DNA of 39,074 nucleotides from an uncultured Acidobacteriota bacterium (GTDB lineage Bacteria; Acidobacteriota; Thermoanaerobaculia; UBA5066), in contig CALAQS010000129.1 in assembly GCA_937888435.1 (NCBI GenBank), forward strand, positions 1 through 39,074, read 5' to 3'. A program made the translations under genes and the position numbers. The first letter of the stretch is position 1; the number at the start of each line of letters is the position of its first letter. Below are positions 32,420 to 39,074 of this stretch, piece by piece. The notes beneath the pieces were generated by a model that worked only from the letters and a program-made list of their open reading frames with translations, did no database searches and was not told the DNA's origin.

Positions 32420-33031
32420 ATGGGCGAGCCGAAGTCTCTGCCGGAGAGCTTCTACCTGAGGAGAACCGCGGAGGTCGCGCGGGCGCTCCTAGGCTGCCGG
32501 CTCACGCGGCGGTTCCCGGACGGGACGTCGCGCTGCGTGGTCCTCGTCGAGACGGAGGCCTACCTCGGCGTCGAGGACCGTGCCGCGCACACCTGGAACG
32601 GCCGCCGGACGCCCCGCGTCGCGCCCATGTGGGGGCCGGGCGGCCACGCGTACGTCTACTTCGTCTACGGCATGCACCATTGCCTCAATGTCGTGACGCG
32701 GCGAGAGGGCGTGCCGGAAGCCGTACTGCTGAGAGCGGGTGTTTCAGAGGAGCTCTTCCCGCATTCACCTTCTAAGAAGATCCCCGGTCTTCTCCTCGCG
32801 TCCGGTCCCGCGAAGCTTTGCGCGTACCTTCAAGTCACCGCGGCGTTGTCCGGAGTTTCTCTTTCCGGCCCGGAACTCCTGATTTCCCGCGGCCCGCGCG
32901 CCCGGTTCGACGTCCTCGTCGGGCCACGCGTCGGCGTGCAATACGCGGCAGAGGCCGCCGCATGGCCGCTGCGCTTCGCGGTCGCCGGATGCCCAGCCGT
33001 GACGCGGCGCGGGCTCCTCGTCAGGTCATGA
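32420..33031 (+). CDS. 3-methyladenine DNA glycosylase, AAG/MPG family
   Basis: Excises alkylated purines in base-excision repair. 203 aa with the family pattern: ESFYLRRTAEVARALLGC, VVLVETEAYLGVEDRAAHTWNG (the catalytic Glu is in ETEAY), GGHAYVYFVYGMHHCLNVV, EAVLLRAG, SGPAKLCAYL and ISRGPRARFD. The variable loop after LLRAG carries EELFPHSPSKKIPGLLLA, encoded by a repeat copy. ATG at 32420; 16 bp from the divergent epimerase start. Ends 3 bp before the stop of the convergent GGDEF gene. Confidence 0.92.
   Translation: MGEPKSLPESFYLRRTAEVARALLGCRLTRRFPDGTSRCVVLVETEAYLGVEDRAAHTWNGRRTPRVAPMWGPGGHAYVYFVYGMHHCLNVVTRREGVPEAVLLRAGVSEELFPHSPSKKIPGLLLASGPAKLCAYLQVTAALSGVSLSGPELLISRGPRARFDVLVGPRVGVQYAAEAAAWPLRFAVAGCPAVTRRGLLVRS
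32763..32795 (-). repeat. dispersed AT-rich repeat, copy 13, extended form (in DNA glycosylase gene)
   Basis: The reverse complement of the core is GATCTTCTTAGAAGGTGAAT. The plus strand continues CCCCGGTCTTC (32782-32792), the same extension as in trpE, 17 kb away, in an unrelated protein. In frame it reads SPSKKIPG. Confidence 0.75.
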
Positions 33032-33034
33032 CAG

Positions 33035-34741
33035 CTAGAGCGTTTTGAGGTCGGCGAGCGAGGAGGCCGTCACCAGGCAGTTTTTGCCGCTGCGTTTGGC
33101 CTGGTACAGGGCCTGGTCGGCGCGTTCGATGAGCGAGCGCTTCGTGCCGGCGTCCTCCGGGAAGCAGGAGAGCCCGAGCGAGATCGTCACGACGAGCGGG
33201 TGATCGATCTGAGGGGTGACGAAGAGACGCCCGGCCACCAGGTTTCGCAGCCGGTCGGCTACGACCCAGGCCTTCGCGGGCGTCGTCTCCGGAAAGACGA
33301 GCGCGAACTCCTCGCCGCCGTAGCGCGCCACCGTGTCCATCTCCCGGACGCCCTTGGTCAGCTCTTCCACGATCCCGTGCAGCACGAGATCGCCCACCGG
33401 ATGCCCCCAGCGGTCGTTGATCTTCTTGAAGTCGTCGATATCGAGCATGACGAGCGCGAGCGGCTGCCCGCTGCGCTCATGGCGGGCGAGCTCGCGGGAG
33501 AGCGTCTCCTGGAAGTACCGGTGGTTGAACGCTTCGGTGAGCGAGTCGCGCACCGACATCTGCCGCGTCGCCTCATACGCGCGCGCCGATTGAATGGCCG
33601 TGACGGCCTGGTTCGCGAAAATCTCGAGGGCCTGGACGTCCTCGAGGCGCGGGACGAGCCCGCCCCTCGGCTGGTCGACCTGCAGGGCCCCGACGACCTG
33701 ATCGCCAGCCGTGAGCGGGACGAAGAGCAGGTCGTTCGGGTGCCATGCGCCCGGCGCCGTGTTGCGCCGGCGGCGGTCGATCTTGCCGGAATCCTCAACG
33801 GGCTCCTTGCGGTCGAGATGGCTCACGAAGTAGGACTTCGAGATCCGGAAGTGCTCGCCGAACCAGCGCGCGATCTCCTCGCGCGGTACCTTTCGCGGCG
33901 GGGCGCTCGGCGACGTGTCGTCGAATCCGACCTGCGCGCGGCGCTCGAAGACATTCTCGGCGGGATCGAACAGGGAAAGCACGACCACGCGGTAGCCGAG
34001 GCTGTGGTGGACGGCCTGCACGATGCTCTGCACGAGGTGCTCGAGGGTCAGATGCGTCTTCAGCTCGTTGGAAACCTCGAGAATGCGCTGCAGCATCTGG
34101 GCGCGTTCCTGCAGCCGCTCGTTCACGGCCTGCATCTGCCGTCTGAGGTTGCGGTCCTGAAGGGCCAGCGCCACGTGGTCGGACACGACGGAGAGCTCCT
34201 GGAGCGTCTGTGGCGTGACGAGGGACGGGTCGTCGGATTCGGCGATGAGGATGCCCGCGATGAGCGCGGGAGTCTGGAGCGGCAGGAACACCTGATGCTG
34301 GAAGCGGGGATTCAGGACGAGGTCGCGGTCCGGGCCGCTCGCCACGCGGGGCGTGGGTGAGGCCGGCAGGAAGGGAGATTCGAGGTCCTTCTGGGTGGCG
34401 AGCCAGTCGAGAAAGGACCGCCGTTCGAGCGTCACGTCGCCGCCGAAGGAGACGAGCGCCTGCCCGTCCGGATCCTCCTCGTACGACACGGCCGCCAGGG
34501 CGCGGATCGGCAGCGCCTGACGAAGGGTGTCGAACAGCCGCGCGAGAATCTCCTCTCCTGGAGCGACGCTCGACACGATCGAGGTGAGTTCGCGGAGCGT
34601 CGCGAGCTCGCGGTTCTTGCGCGACAGCTCGGCGGCGCCGGAGCGAGCCCGCGCGAGCTTTCGCGTGACGACGATGACGGCCACGAGAAGTCCCAAGGCG
34701 ATTGCCGTGAACAGGACGGGCCGGAAGTCGAGAAGCGGCAT
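33035..34741 (-). CDS. GAF-GAF-GGDEF diguanylate cyclase
   Basis: 568 aa. One N-terminal transmembrane helix (about 10-26, VLFTAIALGLLVAVIVV), then two GAF-like sensory regions (about 45-190 and 230-395) joined by coiled helices. The C-terminal GGDEF domain (about 405-560) has DIDDFKKINDRWGHPVGD, ARYGGEEFALVFPE and ADQALYQAKRSGKN. The active-site GGEEF is intact, and an inhibitory site RxxD (REMD) lies five residues before it, so it should make c-di-GMP with product inhibition. The ATG at 34741 overlaps the stop of the DUF4388 gene by one base (TGATG), so the two are coupled. Confidence 0.92.
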   Translation of the reverse strand: MPLLDFRPVLFTAIALGLLVAVIVVTRKLARARSGAAELSRKNRELATLRELTSIVSSVAPGEEILARLFDTLRQALPIRALAAVSYEEDPDGQALVSFGGDVTLERRSFLDWLATQKDLESPFLPASPTPRVASGPDRDLVLNPRFQHQVFLPLQTPALIAGILIAESDDPSLVTPQTLQELSVVSDHVALALQDRNLRRQMQAVNERLQERAQMLQRILEVSNELKTHLTLEHLVQSIVQAVHHSLGYRVVVLSLFDPAENVFERRAQVGFDDTSPSAPPRKVPREEIARWFGEHFRISKSYFVSHLDRKEPVEDSGKIDRRRRNTAPGAWHPNDLLFVPLTAGDQVVGALQVDQPRGGLVPRLEDVQALEIFANQAVTAIQSARAYEATRQMSVRDSLTEAFNHRYFQETLSRELARHERSGQPLALVMLDIDDFKKINDRWGHPVGDLVLHGIVEELTKGVREMDTVARYGGEEFALVFPETTPAKAWVVADRLRNLVAGRLFVTPQIDHPLVVTISLGLSCFPEDAGTKRSLIERADQALYQAKRSGKNCLVTASSLADLKTL

Positions 34742-36117
34742 CACTTGAAGGAAACGATGCCGTTCTTCGTGAGCTTGTGGAACACGCGCATCACCTCGGG
34801 CTCGGGGAACGGCGAGATGCGGGCGATCGAGCGGACGTCCCACATGCCGTTGATGCGCGACACGATGAACGCCTCGGTTGGCGTGAACGGGAAAGACATG
34901 AGCTCTTCCATCGGCTTCGTGAGAATGGGGACGGCCCCGGGGGGGAGCTTCGGAAGAGCCTCGGAGATGGACGAAGCGTCCGCGGGAGGCGGGCCGACCC
35001 TGGCCGCTGCACCGGAACCGGCGGAGGCCGCACCGGGCGGGGCGGCCGCCGTCGGCCGCGTAGCGGAGCCGGACGAAACGGCTTCGGCTGGTGGCGCCGG
35101 CGCCGAAACCGGAGCCCTAACCGGTGTCGGGGGCGGGGTGGCGGTCCTCACGCGGGGCGAGGTCGTGTCCGAGCTGTCGCCGGACGCACGCCGTGCGGCT
35201 GTTTCGCCAGACTCGGGCCGGCGTTTGAGGAACTGGTTGAACGTGGTCGGCACGGGCGTCCGCGGAGCGGGCGGAGCGAGCATGAACTCGTCGATTCTCG
35301 GCGCCGGCGGCACCTCCTCGGGAATCGTATGCAGATCGCCGGACATCAGCGGATCGAACGACGACGACTCTTCCTCCACGGGCTCGGTCTCCTCGAACAC
35401 GGGCTCCGCGGCCGTCTCCTCCCTTTCGCCCACGAGCCTCACGTGGCCCGTGAGCATCAGGTCGTACATCAGCTTGGCGACGTGGAATTCGGGGTTGTGG
35501 GTCTCGAGGGCGATCTGGTCGATCGCGCGGTGGCCGTTCACCGCGCCGAGGATCATCCTGTCGCGCTCGCCGAGATCTGCCTCGACGGGCAGGACCACCG
35601 AGGGTATGGCGCGCATCGTGGGGACGCGCGTCTTGATGCGCTGCCATTCGTCGTAGCGGCGCAGGCCCTCCATGACGATGCCCGTGACGTCCGACGAGAT
35701 CGGGACCATCGGAAGGCTCGGAATCTCCCCGTCGATGAACGCGAAAGAACCTTCGGTCCACAGGAAGATGTCGTAGATCGTCTCGGCGGCTTTCAGCCGC
35801 ACGAGGTCCGCGAGCTCCTCCTCCTTGATGGCCCCGATCATGACGAGGATCTTGCCGAGGAGGATCCGGGATTCCTGCTGGACCTCCAGCGCGCGGATGA
35901 GCTCCTCCTCGGTGATGAAGCCGAAGCCCACGAGAAAGCGCCCCAGATGCTCGCGCTCGAGCGTGGACGAAGAGGACGTGACGCGCCCGTTGTTGAAGTA
36001 GATGCGCTTCTCGCCGGGCGTCCCGCGCACGACGAGCGTCCCCGTCTTCAAGCCGGCCGAGAGCCACTGAAGCAGCTCCGACAACTGCATCGTGCGCAGA
36101 TTTCCTGCGATGGCCAT
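34741..36117 (-). CDS. DUF4388-domain protein
   Basis: 458 aa. The N-terminal about 110 residues match DUF4388 (GNLRTMQLSELLQWLSAGLK, TGTLVVRGTPGEKRIYFNNG, LGRFLVGFGFITEEELIRAL, LGKILVMIGAIKEEELADLV). A helical middle follows (GAVNGHRAIDQIALETHNPE), then a Pro/Ala/Ser-rich linker (about 270-390), and a C-terminal helical region with a second NGMWDVRSIARISPFPE-type segment, like winged-helix DUF4388 tails. DUF4388 proteins are often near c-di-GMP and motility signalling, consistent with the coupled GGDEF gene downstream. The ATG at 36117 lies eight bases after TACAAT (36131-36126); the longer frame upstream lacks support. Confidence 0.85.
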   Translation of the reverse strand: MAIAGNLRTMQLSELLQWLSAGLKTGTLVVRGTPGEKRIYFNNGRVTSSSSTLEREHLGRFLVGFGFITEEELIRALEVQQESRILLGKILVMIGAIKEEELADLVRLKAAETIYDIFLWTEGSFAFIDGEIPSLPMVPISSDVTGIVMEGLRRYDEWQRIKTRVPTMRAIPSVVLPVEADLGERDRMILGAVNGHRAIDQIALETHNPEFHVAKLMYDLMLTGHVRLVGEREETAAEPVFEETEPVEEESSSFDPLMSGDLHTIPEEVPPAPRIDEFMLAPPAPRTPVPTTFNQFLKRRPESGETAARRASGDSSDTTSPRVRTATPPPTPVRAPVSAPAPPAEAVSSGSATRPTAAAPPGAASAGSGAAARVGPPPADASSISEALPKLPPGAVPILTKPMEELMSFPFTPTEAFIVSRINGMWDVRSIARISPFPEPEVMRVFHKLTKNGIVSFK

Positions 36118-36158
36118 CCGTTGCGATTGTAGCGCGTAAGAGGCTGACTCGAGCGGCT

Positions 36159-37346
36159 TTACTCCATCGGTGGGTTGTACGACGGAATCCCCGTCACGGC
36201 CTGCCCGAGAACGAGTGTGTGGATGTCGTGCGTGCCCTCGTACGTGAAGACCGACTCGATGTTCGCGAGATGCCGGAAGACCGGGTATTCGCCGACAATC
36301 CCGTTCGCCCCGAGGATCTCGCGCGCGAGCTTCGCGCACTCGCGCGCGACCCAGACATTGTTACGTTTGACCATCGAGACGTGCTCGGGTTTCATCGTGC
36401 CGGCGTCTCTCATCCTGCCCAGCCGCAGAGCCAGTAACTGTCCCTTCGTGATCTCCGTGATCATGAAGGCGAACTTCGCCTGGACCAGCTGGTGCGACGC
36501 GATCGGCCGGTCCTTGAACTGCTTGCGGCTCTTCGCGTAGTCGAGGGCGCAGGTGTACGTGGCCATCGCCGAGCCGAGGCCGCCCCACGAGATGCCGTAC
36601 CGCGCCTGCGTGAGGCAGGAGAGCGGGCCCTTGAGCCCTTCGACGCCCGGCAGGACACTCGCGGCGGGCACGCGCACGTCCTCGAAGACGAGCTGTGACG
36701 TGACGGAGGCGCGGAGGGACATCTTCATGCGGTGCTCGGGCGCCGTGAAGCCCTTCATGCCCCGTTCCACCAGAAAGCCGCGAACCGGGCCGTTCACATC
36801 GCCGACCTTCGCCCACACGAGCGCGACGTCGGCGATCGAGCCGTTCGTGATCCAGGACTTGGCGCCGTTCAGGATCCAGTCGTTCCCGTCCCTCTTCGCG
36901 ACCGTGCGCATGCCTGCCGGGTTCGAGCCGAAGTCGGGCTCGGTCAGGCCGAAGCAGCCGATGCTCTCGCCCCTGGCGAGAGCAGGGATCCAGCGGTCCT
37001 TCTGCTCCTTCGAGCCGTACGTGTAGATCGGATACATGACGAGCGAAGACTGGACGGAGACGAACGAGCGCAGCCCGGAGTCGCCGCGCTCCAGCTCCTG
37101 CGCCATGAGGCCGTAGGCCACGCTGTTCAGCCCCGGGAGGCCGTACTCGGAGATCGTGGATCCGAAGAGGTTCATCGCCGCCATCTTCGGGACGAGCTCC
37201 ACCGGGAAACGACCCTCGTACGCGCACTCCTCGATGATCGGGAGGACGTCTTCGTCGACGAAAGCGCGCACGAGATCGCGCACGGCCCGCTCGTCCTCGG
37301 AGAGCATGTCTTCGATCCCCAGGAAATCAACTCCGGAAAAGCTCAC
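36159..37346 (-). CDS. gcdH: acyl-CoA dehydrogenase, glutaryl-CoA-dehydrogenase-like
   Basis: FAD enzyme; by resemblance it oxidises and decarboxylates glutaryl-CoA to crotonyl-CoA in lysine/tryptophan or benzoate breakdown. Motifs: IGCFGLTEPDFGSNPAGM, LNGAKSWITNGSIADVALVWAK, KMSLRASVTSQLVFEDVRVP, GLKGPLSCLTQARYGISWG (characteristic of this subgroup), ANGIVGEYPVFRHLANIE, and YEGTHDIHTLVLGQAVTG with the catalytic Glu. 395 aa is normal. The GTG at 37346 has GGAGG four bases upstream. The substrate is an inference; no electron-transfer flavoprotein or decarboxylase partner is nearby. Confidence 0.85.
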   Translation of the reverse strand: MSFSGVDFLGIEDMLSEDERAVRDLVRAFVDEDVLPIIEECAYEGRFPVELVPKMAAMNLFGSTISEYGLPGLNSVAYGLMAQELERGDSGLRSFVSVQSSLVMYPIYTYGSKEQKDRWIPALARGESIGCFGLTEPDFGSNPAGMRTVAKRDGNDWILNGAKSWITNGSIADVALVWAKVGDVNGPVRGFLVERGMKGFTAPEHRMKMSLRASVTSQLVFEDVRVPAASVLPGVEGLKGPLSCLTQARYGISWGGLGSAMATYTCALDYAKSRKQFKDRPIASHQLVQAKFAFMITEITKGQLLALRLGRMRDAGTMKPEHVSMVKRNNVWVARECAKLAREILGANGIVGEYPVFRHLANIESVFTYEGTHDIHTLVLGQAVTGIPSYNPPME

Positions 37347-37371
37347 ACGTCCTCCACGTCCGAAGAGTACC

Positions 37372-37398
37372 GAAGAATTTCTTAGAAGGGTGAATACA
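37372..37398 (+). repeat. dispersed AT-rich repeat, copy 14 (spacer upstream of gcdH)
   Basis: GAAGAATTTCTTAGAAGGGT followed by GAATACA; nearly identical to copy 1 in cysS including the GAATAC end. It is non-coding here. A weaker inverted match (TTTGAAAGAATCTTCC) lies at 37458-37473, and a partial one (GAGATTCTTGGAAAA) at 37752-37766. Confidence 0.7.
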
Positions 37399-37489
37399 AG
37401 CCGGGGGCAGCCGGCACCGATGGGCTGGCGCCCGCCGCCGGAGCCTCTTTCGACCATTTGAAAGAATCTTCCGGTGCTAATGTTCCTGT

Positions 37490-37747
37490 ATGGCGACCCC
37501 TGCGTGGAAAATGGCGGCTGACCTCTCCGAGGGCTACGTCACCCTCAACCCCGTCAGTCTCAAGAAGTACGAGAGACACGAAGTCGACGCTCTCGCGAAG
37601 GAGCTCGAGAAGCTCGTTCGCGATCTTCGCGCCCAGACCGTGCCGCAGGACGACGCCGAGGCGAGCCAGACCAAGAACCGCAAGCTGCTTCGGCTCTCGC
37701 AGGCGACCGTCGTCCTGAACAGCTGGCGGATCCGGATGCCGAAATAA
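37490..37747 (+). CDS. small conserved-looking protein of unknown function
   Basis: 85 aa, charged and helical (HEVDALAKELEKLVRDLRAQ, about 31-50), with no signal peptide, Cys pair or membrane segment. I do not recognise it. The ATG lies eight bases after GCTAAT (37476-37481). It ends 11 bp before the asnS start, and its TAA is part of a TAAGAT hexamer. The codon use and tight packing next to asnS support it as a real gene; no function is suggested. Confidence 0.6.
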   Translation: MATPAWKMAADLSEGYVTLNPVSLKKYERHEVDALAKELEKLVRDLRAQTVPQDDAEASQTKNRKLLRLSQATVVLNSWRIRMPK

Positions 37748-37758
37748 GATAGAGATTC

Positions 37759-39060
37759 TTGGAAAACTCGCTTTCGATTTCAGATCTCCCGTCTCATGCC
37801 GGCGAGACCGTCACCCTCAAGGGATGGCTCTACCACTGGAGGAAGGGCGGGAAGATCTGGTTTCTGGTCTTGCGCGACGGGAGCGGGTATCTCCAGTGCG
37901 TCGTCTCGAAAGCCGACGTGCCCGAAGCCGTATGGGAAGCCGCGACGGGCGCGACGCAGGAATCCACGCTCGAGGTGACCGGCCTCGTGAAGGCCGACGC
38001 GCGCTCGCCGGGCGGCGTCGAGCTGGGCGTTTTGGACGTGAAGGTCCTCGACCTCTGCCACGATTGGCCGATCACGCCGAAGGAGCACGGCGTCGACTTC
38101 CTCATGTCGCAGCGGCACCTCTGGCTGCGCTCTTCGAAGCAGGTCGCCGTCCTCAAGGTGCGCAGCGAGGTCGAGAGCGCGATCCACGACTTCTTCCACA
38201 CGCGCGGCTACACCCGCGTCGATTCTCCGATCCTGACGCCCGCGGCCTGCGAGGGCACGTCGAGTCTTTTCGAGACGCAGTACACGGATGACGAGAAGGC
38301 CTACCTGTCGCAATCCGGCCAGCTCTATCTCGAGCCGGCGGCCGCGGCTCTCGGAAAGGTCTACTGCTTCGGGCCCACGTTCCGCGCCGAGAAATCCAAG
38401 ACGCGGCGGCACCTGCGCGAGTTCTGGATGGTCGAGCCGGAGGTCGCGTTCCTCGAGATCGACGGCCTCCTGGACCTGGCCGAGGAGTTCGTCAAGGAGC
38501 TCACGGCCCGCGTCCTCGACCGCCGGAAGGAAGATCTCAAACGCCTCGAGCGCGACGCCGCGAAGCTCGAGCCCGTCGTCTCGAAGAAGTTCCCGCGTAT
38601 TTCCTACCGCGACGCCGTCGAGATGCTGCAGAAGAAATCGTTTCCGGTGAAGTTCGGAGATGACCTCGGCGGCGACGAAGAGACGGCGCTCACCGAGGGC
38701 TTCGATACGCCGATCATGGTCACGAGGTACCCGGCGTCGATCAAGGCGTTCTACATGCAGCCCGACCCGGTGGACCCGGACGTCGCCCTCTGCCTCGACA
38801 TGCTCGCGCCCGAAGGCTACGGCGAGATCATCGGCGGGTCGCAGCGCATCCACGACCACGACCTGCTGCTCTCGCGCATCCGCCAGCACGACCTGCCGCT
38901 CGAGGCGTTCCAGTGGTACCTCGACGTGAGGAAGTACGGGACGTTTCCCCACTCAGGCTTCGGCATGGGTCTCGAGCGCTTCGTCGCGTGGATGTGCGGC
39001 GTCCCGCACCTCCGCGAGTGCATCCCGTACCCGCGGATGCTCTATCGGATCTACCCCTAG
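37759..39060 (+). CDS. asnS: asparaginyl-tRNA synthetase
   Basis: Class IIb synthetase charging tRNA-Asn. N-terminal OB-fold anticodon domain (TVTLKGWLYHWRKGGKIWFLVLRDGSG in parts). Catalytic motifs: motif 1 region FFHTRGYTRVDSPILTP, motif 2 FRAEKSKTRRHLREFWMVEPE, and motif 3 GFGMGLERFVAWMCG; IIGGSQRI and PHSGFGMG are typical. MVEPEVAF favours AsnRS over AspRS. 433 aa, normal. The C-terminus IPYPRMLYRIYP departs from the more usual PFPRTPG ending. The TTG start lies eight bases after TAAGAT (37745-37750); other starts would truncate the OB fold. Nothing is seen in the last 14 bases of the window. Confidence 0.92.
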   Translation: MENSLSISDLPSHAGETVTLKGWLYHWRKGGKIWFLVLRDGSGYLQCVVSKADVPEAVWEAATGATQESTLEVTGLVKADARSPGGVELGVLDVKVLDLCHDWPITPKEHGVDFLMSQRHLWLRSSKQVAVLKVRSEVESAIHDFFHTRGYTRVDSPILTPAACEGTSSLFETQYTDDEKAYLSQSGQLYLEPAAAALGKVYCFGPTFRAEKSKTRRHLREFWMVEPEVAFLEIDGLLDLAEEFVKELTARVLDRRKEDLKRLERDAAKLEPVVSKKFPRISYRDAVEMLQKKSFPVKFGDDLGGDEETALTEGFDTPIMVTRYPASIKAFYMQPDPVDPDVALCLDMLAPEGYGEIIGGSQRIHDHDLLLSRIRQHDLPLEAFQWYLDVRKYGTFPHSGFGMGLERFVAWMCGVPHLRECIPYPRMLYRIYP

Positions 39061-39074
39061 CGATCCTCCGCGTC

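Noticed and set aside
37759-39060. Aspartyl-tRNA synthetase instead of asparaginyl
   Set aside because: The motif 2 region reads WMVEPE, as in AsnRS, and the chain lacks the GAD insertion of bacterial AspRS. An archaeal-type AspRS is less likely but should be checked by phylogeny.

Overview
High-GC (roughly 70% by eye), densely packed bacterial chromosome segment with no mobile elements, RNA genes or CRISPR. The gene content (glutaryl-CoA-dehydrogenase-like enzyme, FecR/DUF6600-type secreted protein, DUF4388 protein with a GGDEF partner, SpoIIE-type phosphatase, XPD-type helicase with a nuclease domain, frequent GTG/TTG starts) suggests an Acidobacteriota-like organism, perhaps Thermoanaerobaculia. 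That placement is an inference from gene style only.

Layout. 1-2701 (minus strand): acpS, a small membrane protein and a secreted FecR/DUF6600 protein. 2864-3379: def (plus), convergent with a response regulator (3407-4318, minus). 4396-5967: cysS. 5964-6149: an attenuator-like leader with a promoter, a 13-aa His/Trp leader peptide, mutually exclusive hairpins and a terminator. 6147-22449: one continuous plus-strand aro-his-trp supraoperon: aroDE, hisZG (fusion), hisD, hisC, hisB, hisH, hisA, hisF-IE (triple fusion), trpE, trpG, trpD, an 18-codon micro-ORF, trpCF, trpB, trpA and a helical-repeat protein. Nearly all junctions are 4-nt ATGA or GTGA overlaps. 22473-26018: RodZ-like protein, a second helical-repeat protein, a J-domain/TPR protein and a PP2C phosphatase. 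26161-28632 (minus): nuclease-helicase. 28693-31505: PBP4-type peptidase and SpoIIE-type phosphatase. 31459-32403 (minus): sugar epimerase. 32420-33031: alkyladenine DNA glycosylase. 33035-37346 (minus): diguanylate cyclase, DUF4388 protein and acyl-CoA dehydrogenase. 37490-39060: a small unknown protein and asnS.

How it works together. The supraoperon covers two central shikimate-pathway steps, all the histidine enzymes visible except histidinol-phosphate phosphatase, and the whole tryptophan branch from chorismate. It sits behind one leader whose peptide reads four His codons and one Trp codon. The terminator's 3' arm also holds the Shine-Dalgarno sequence of aroDE, so the same hairpin could act on both transcription and translation.

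Most striking structure outside ordinary genes: (1) the attenuator; (2) a dispersed AT-rich motif, consensus AAGATTTCTTAGAAGGTGAA, found in both orientations inside cysS, aroDE, hisD, hisA, trpE, trpC, trpF and the DNA glycosylase gene and in two spacers, sometimes with polypurine arms and often in inverted pairs; (3) two unusual histidine-enzyme fusions; (4) about ten genes whose start codon lies 5-9 nt after a -10-like hexamer, suggesting common leaderless transcripts.
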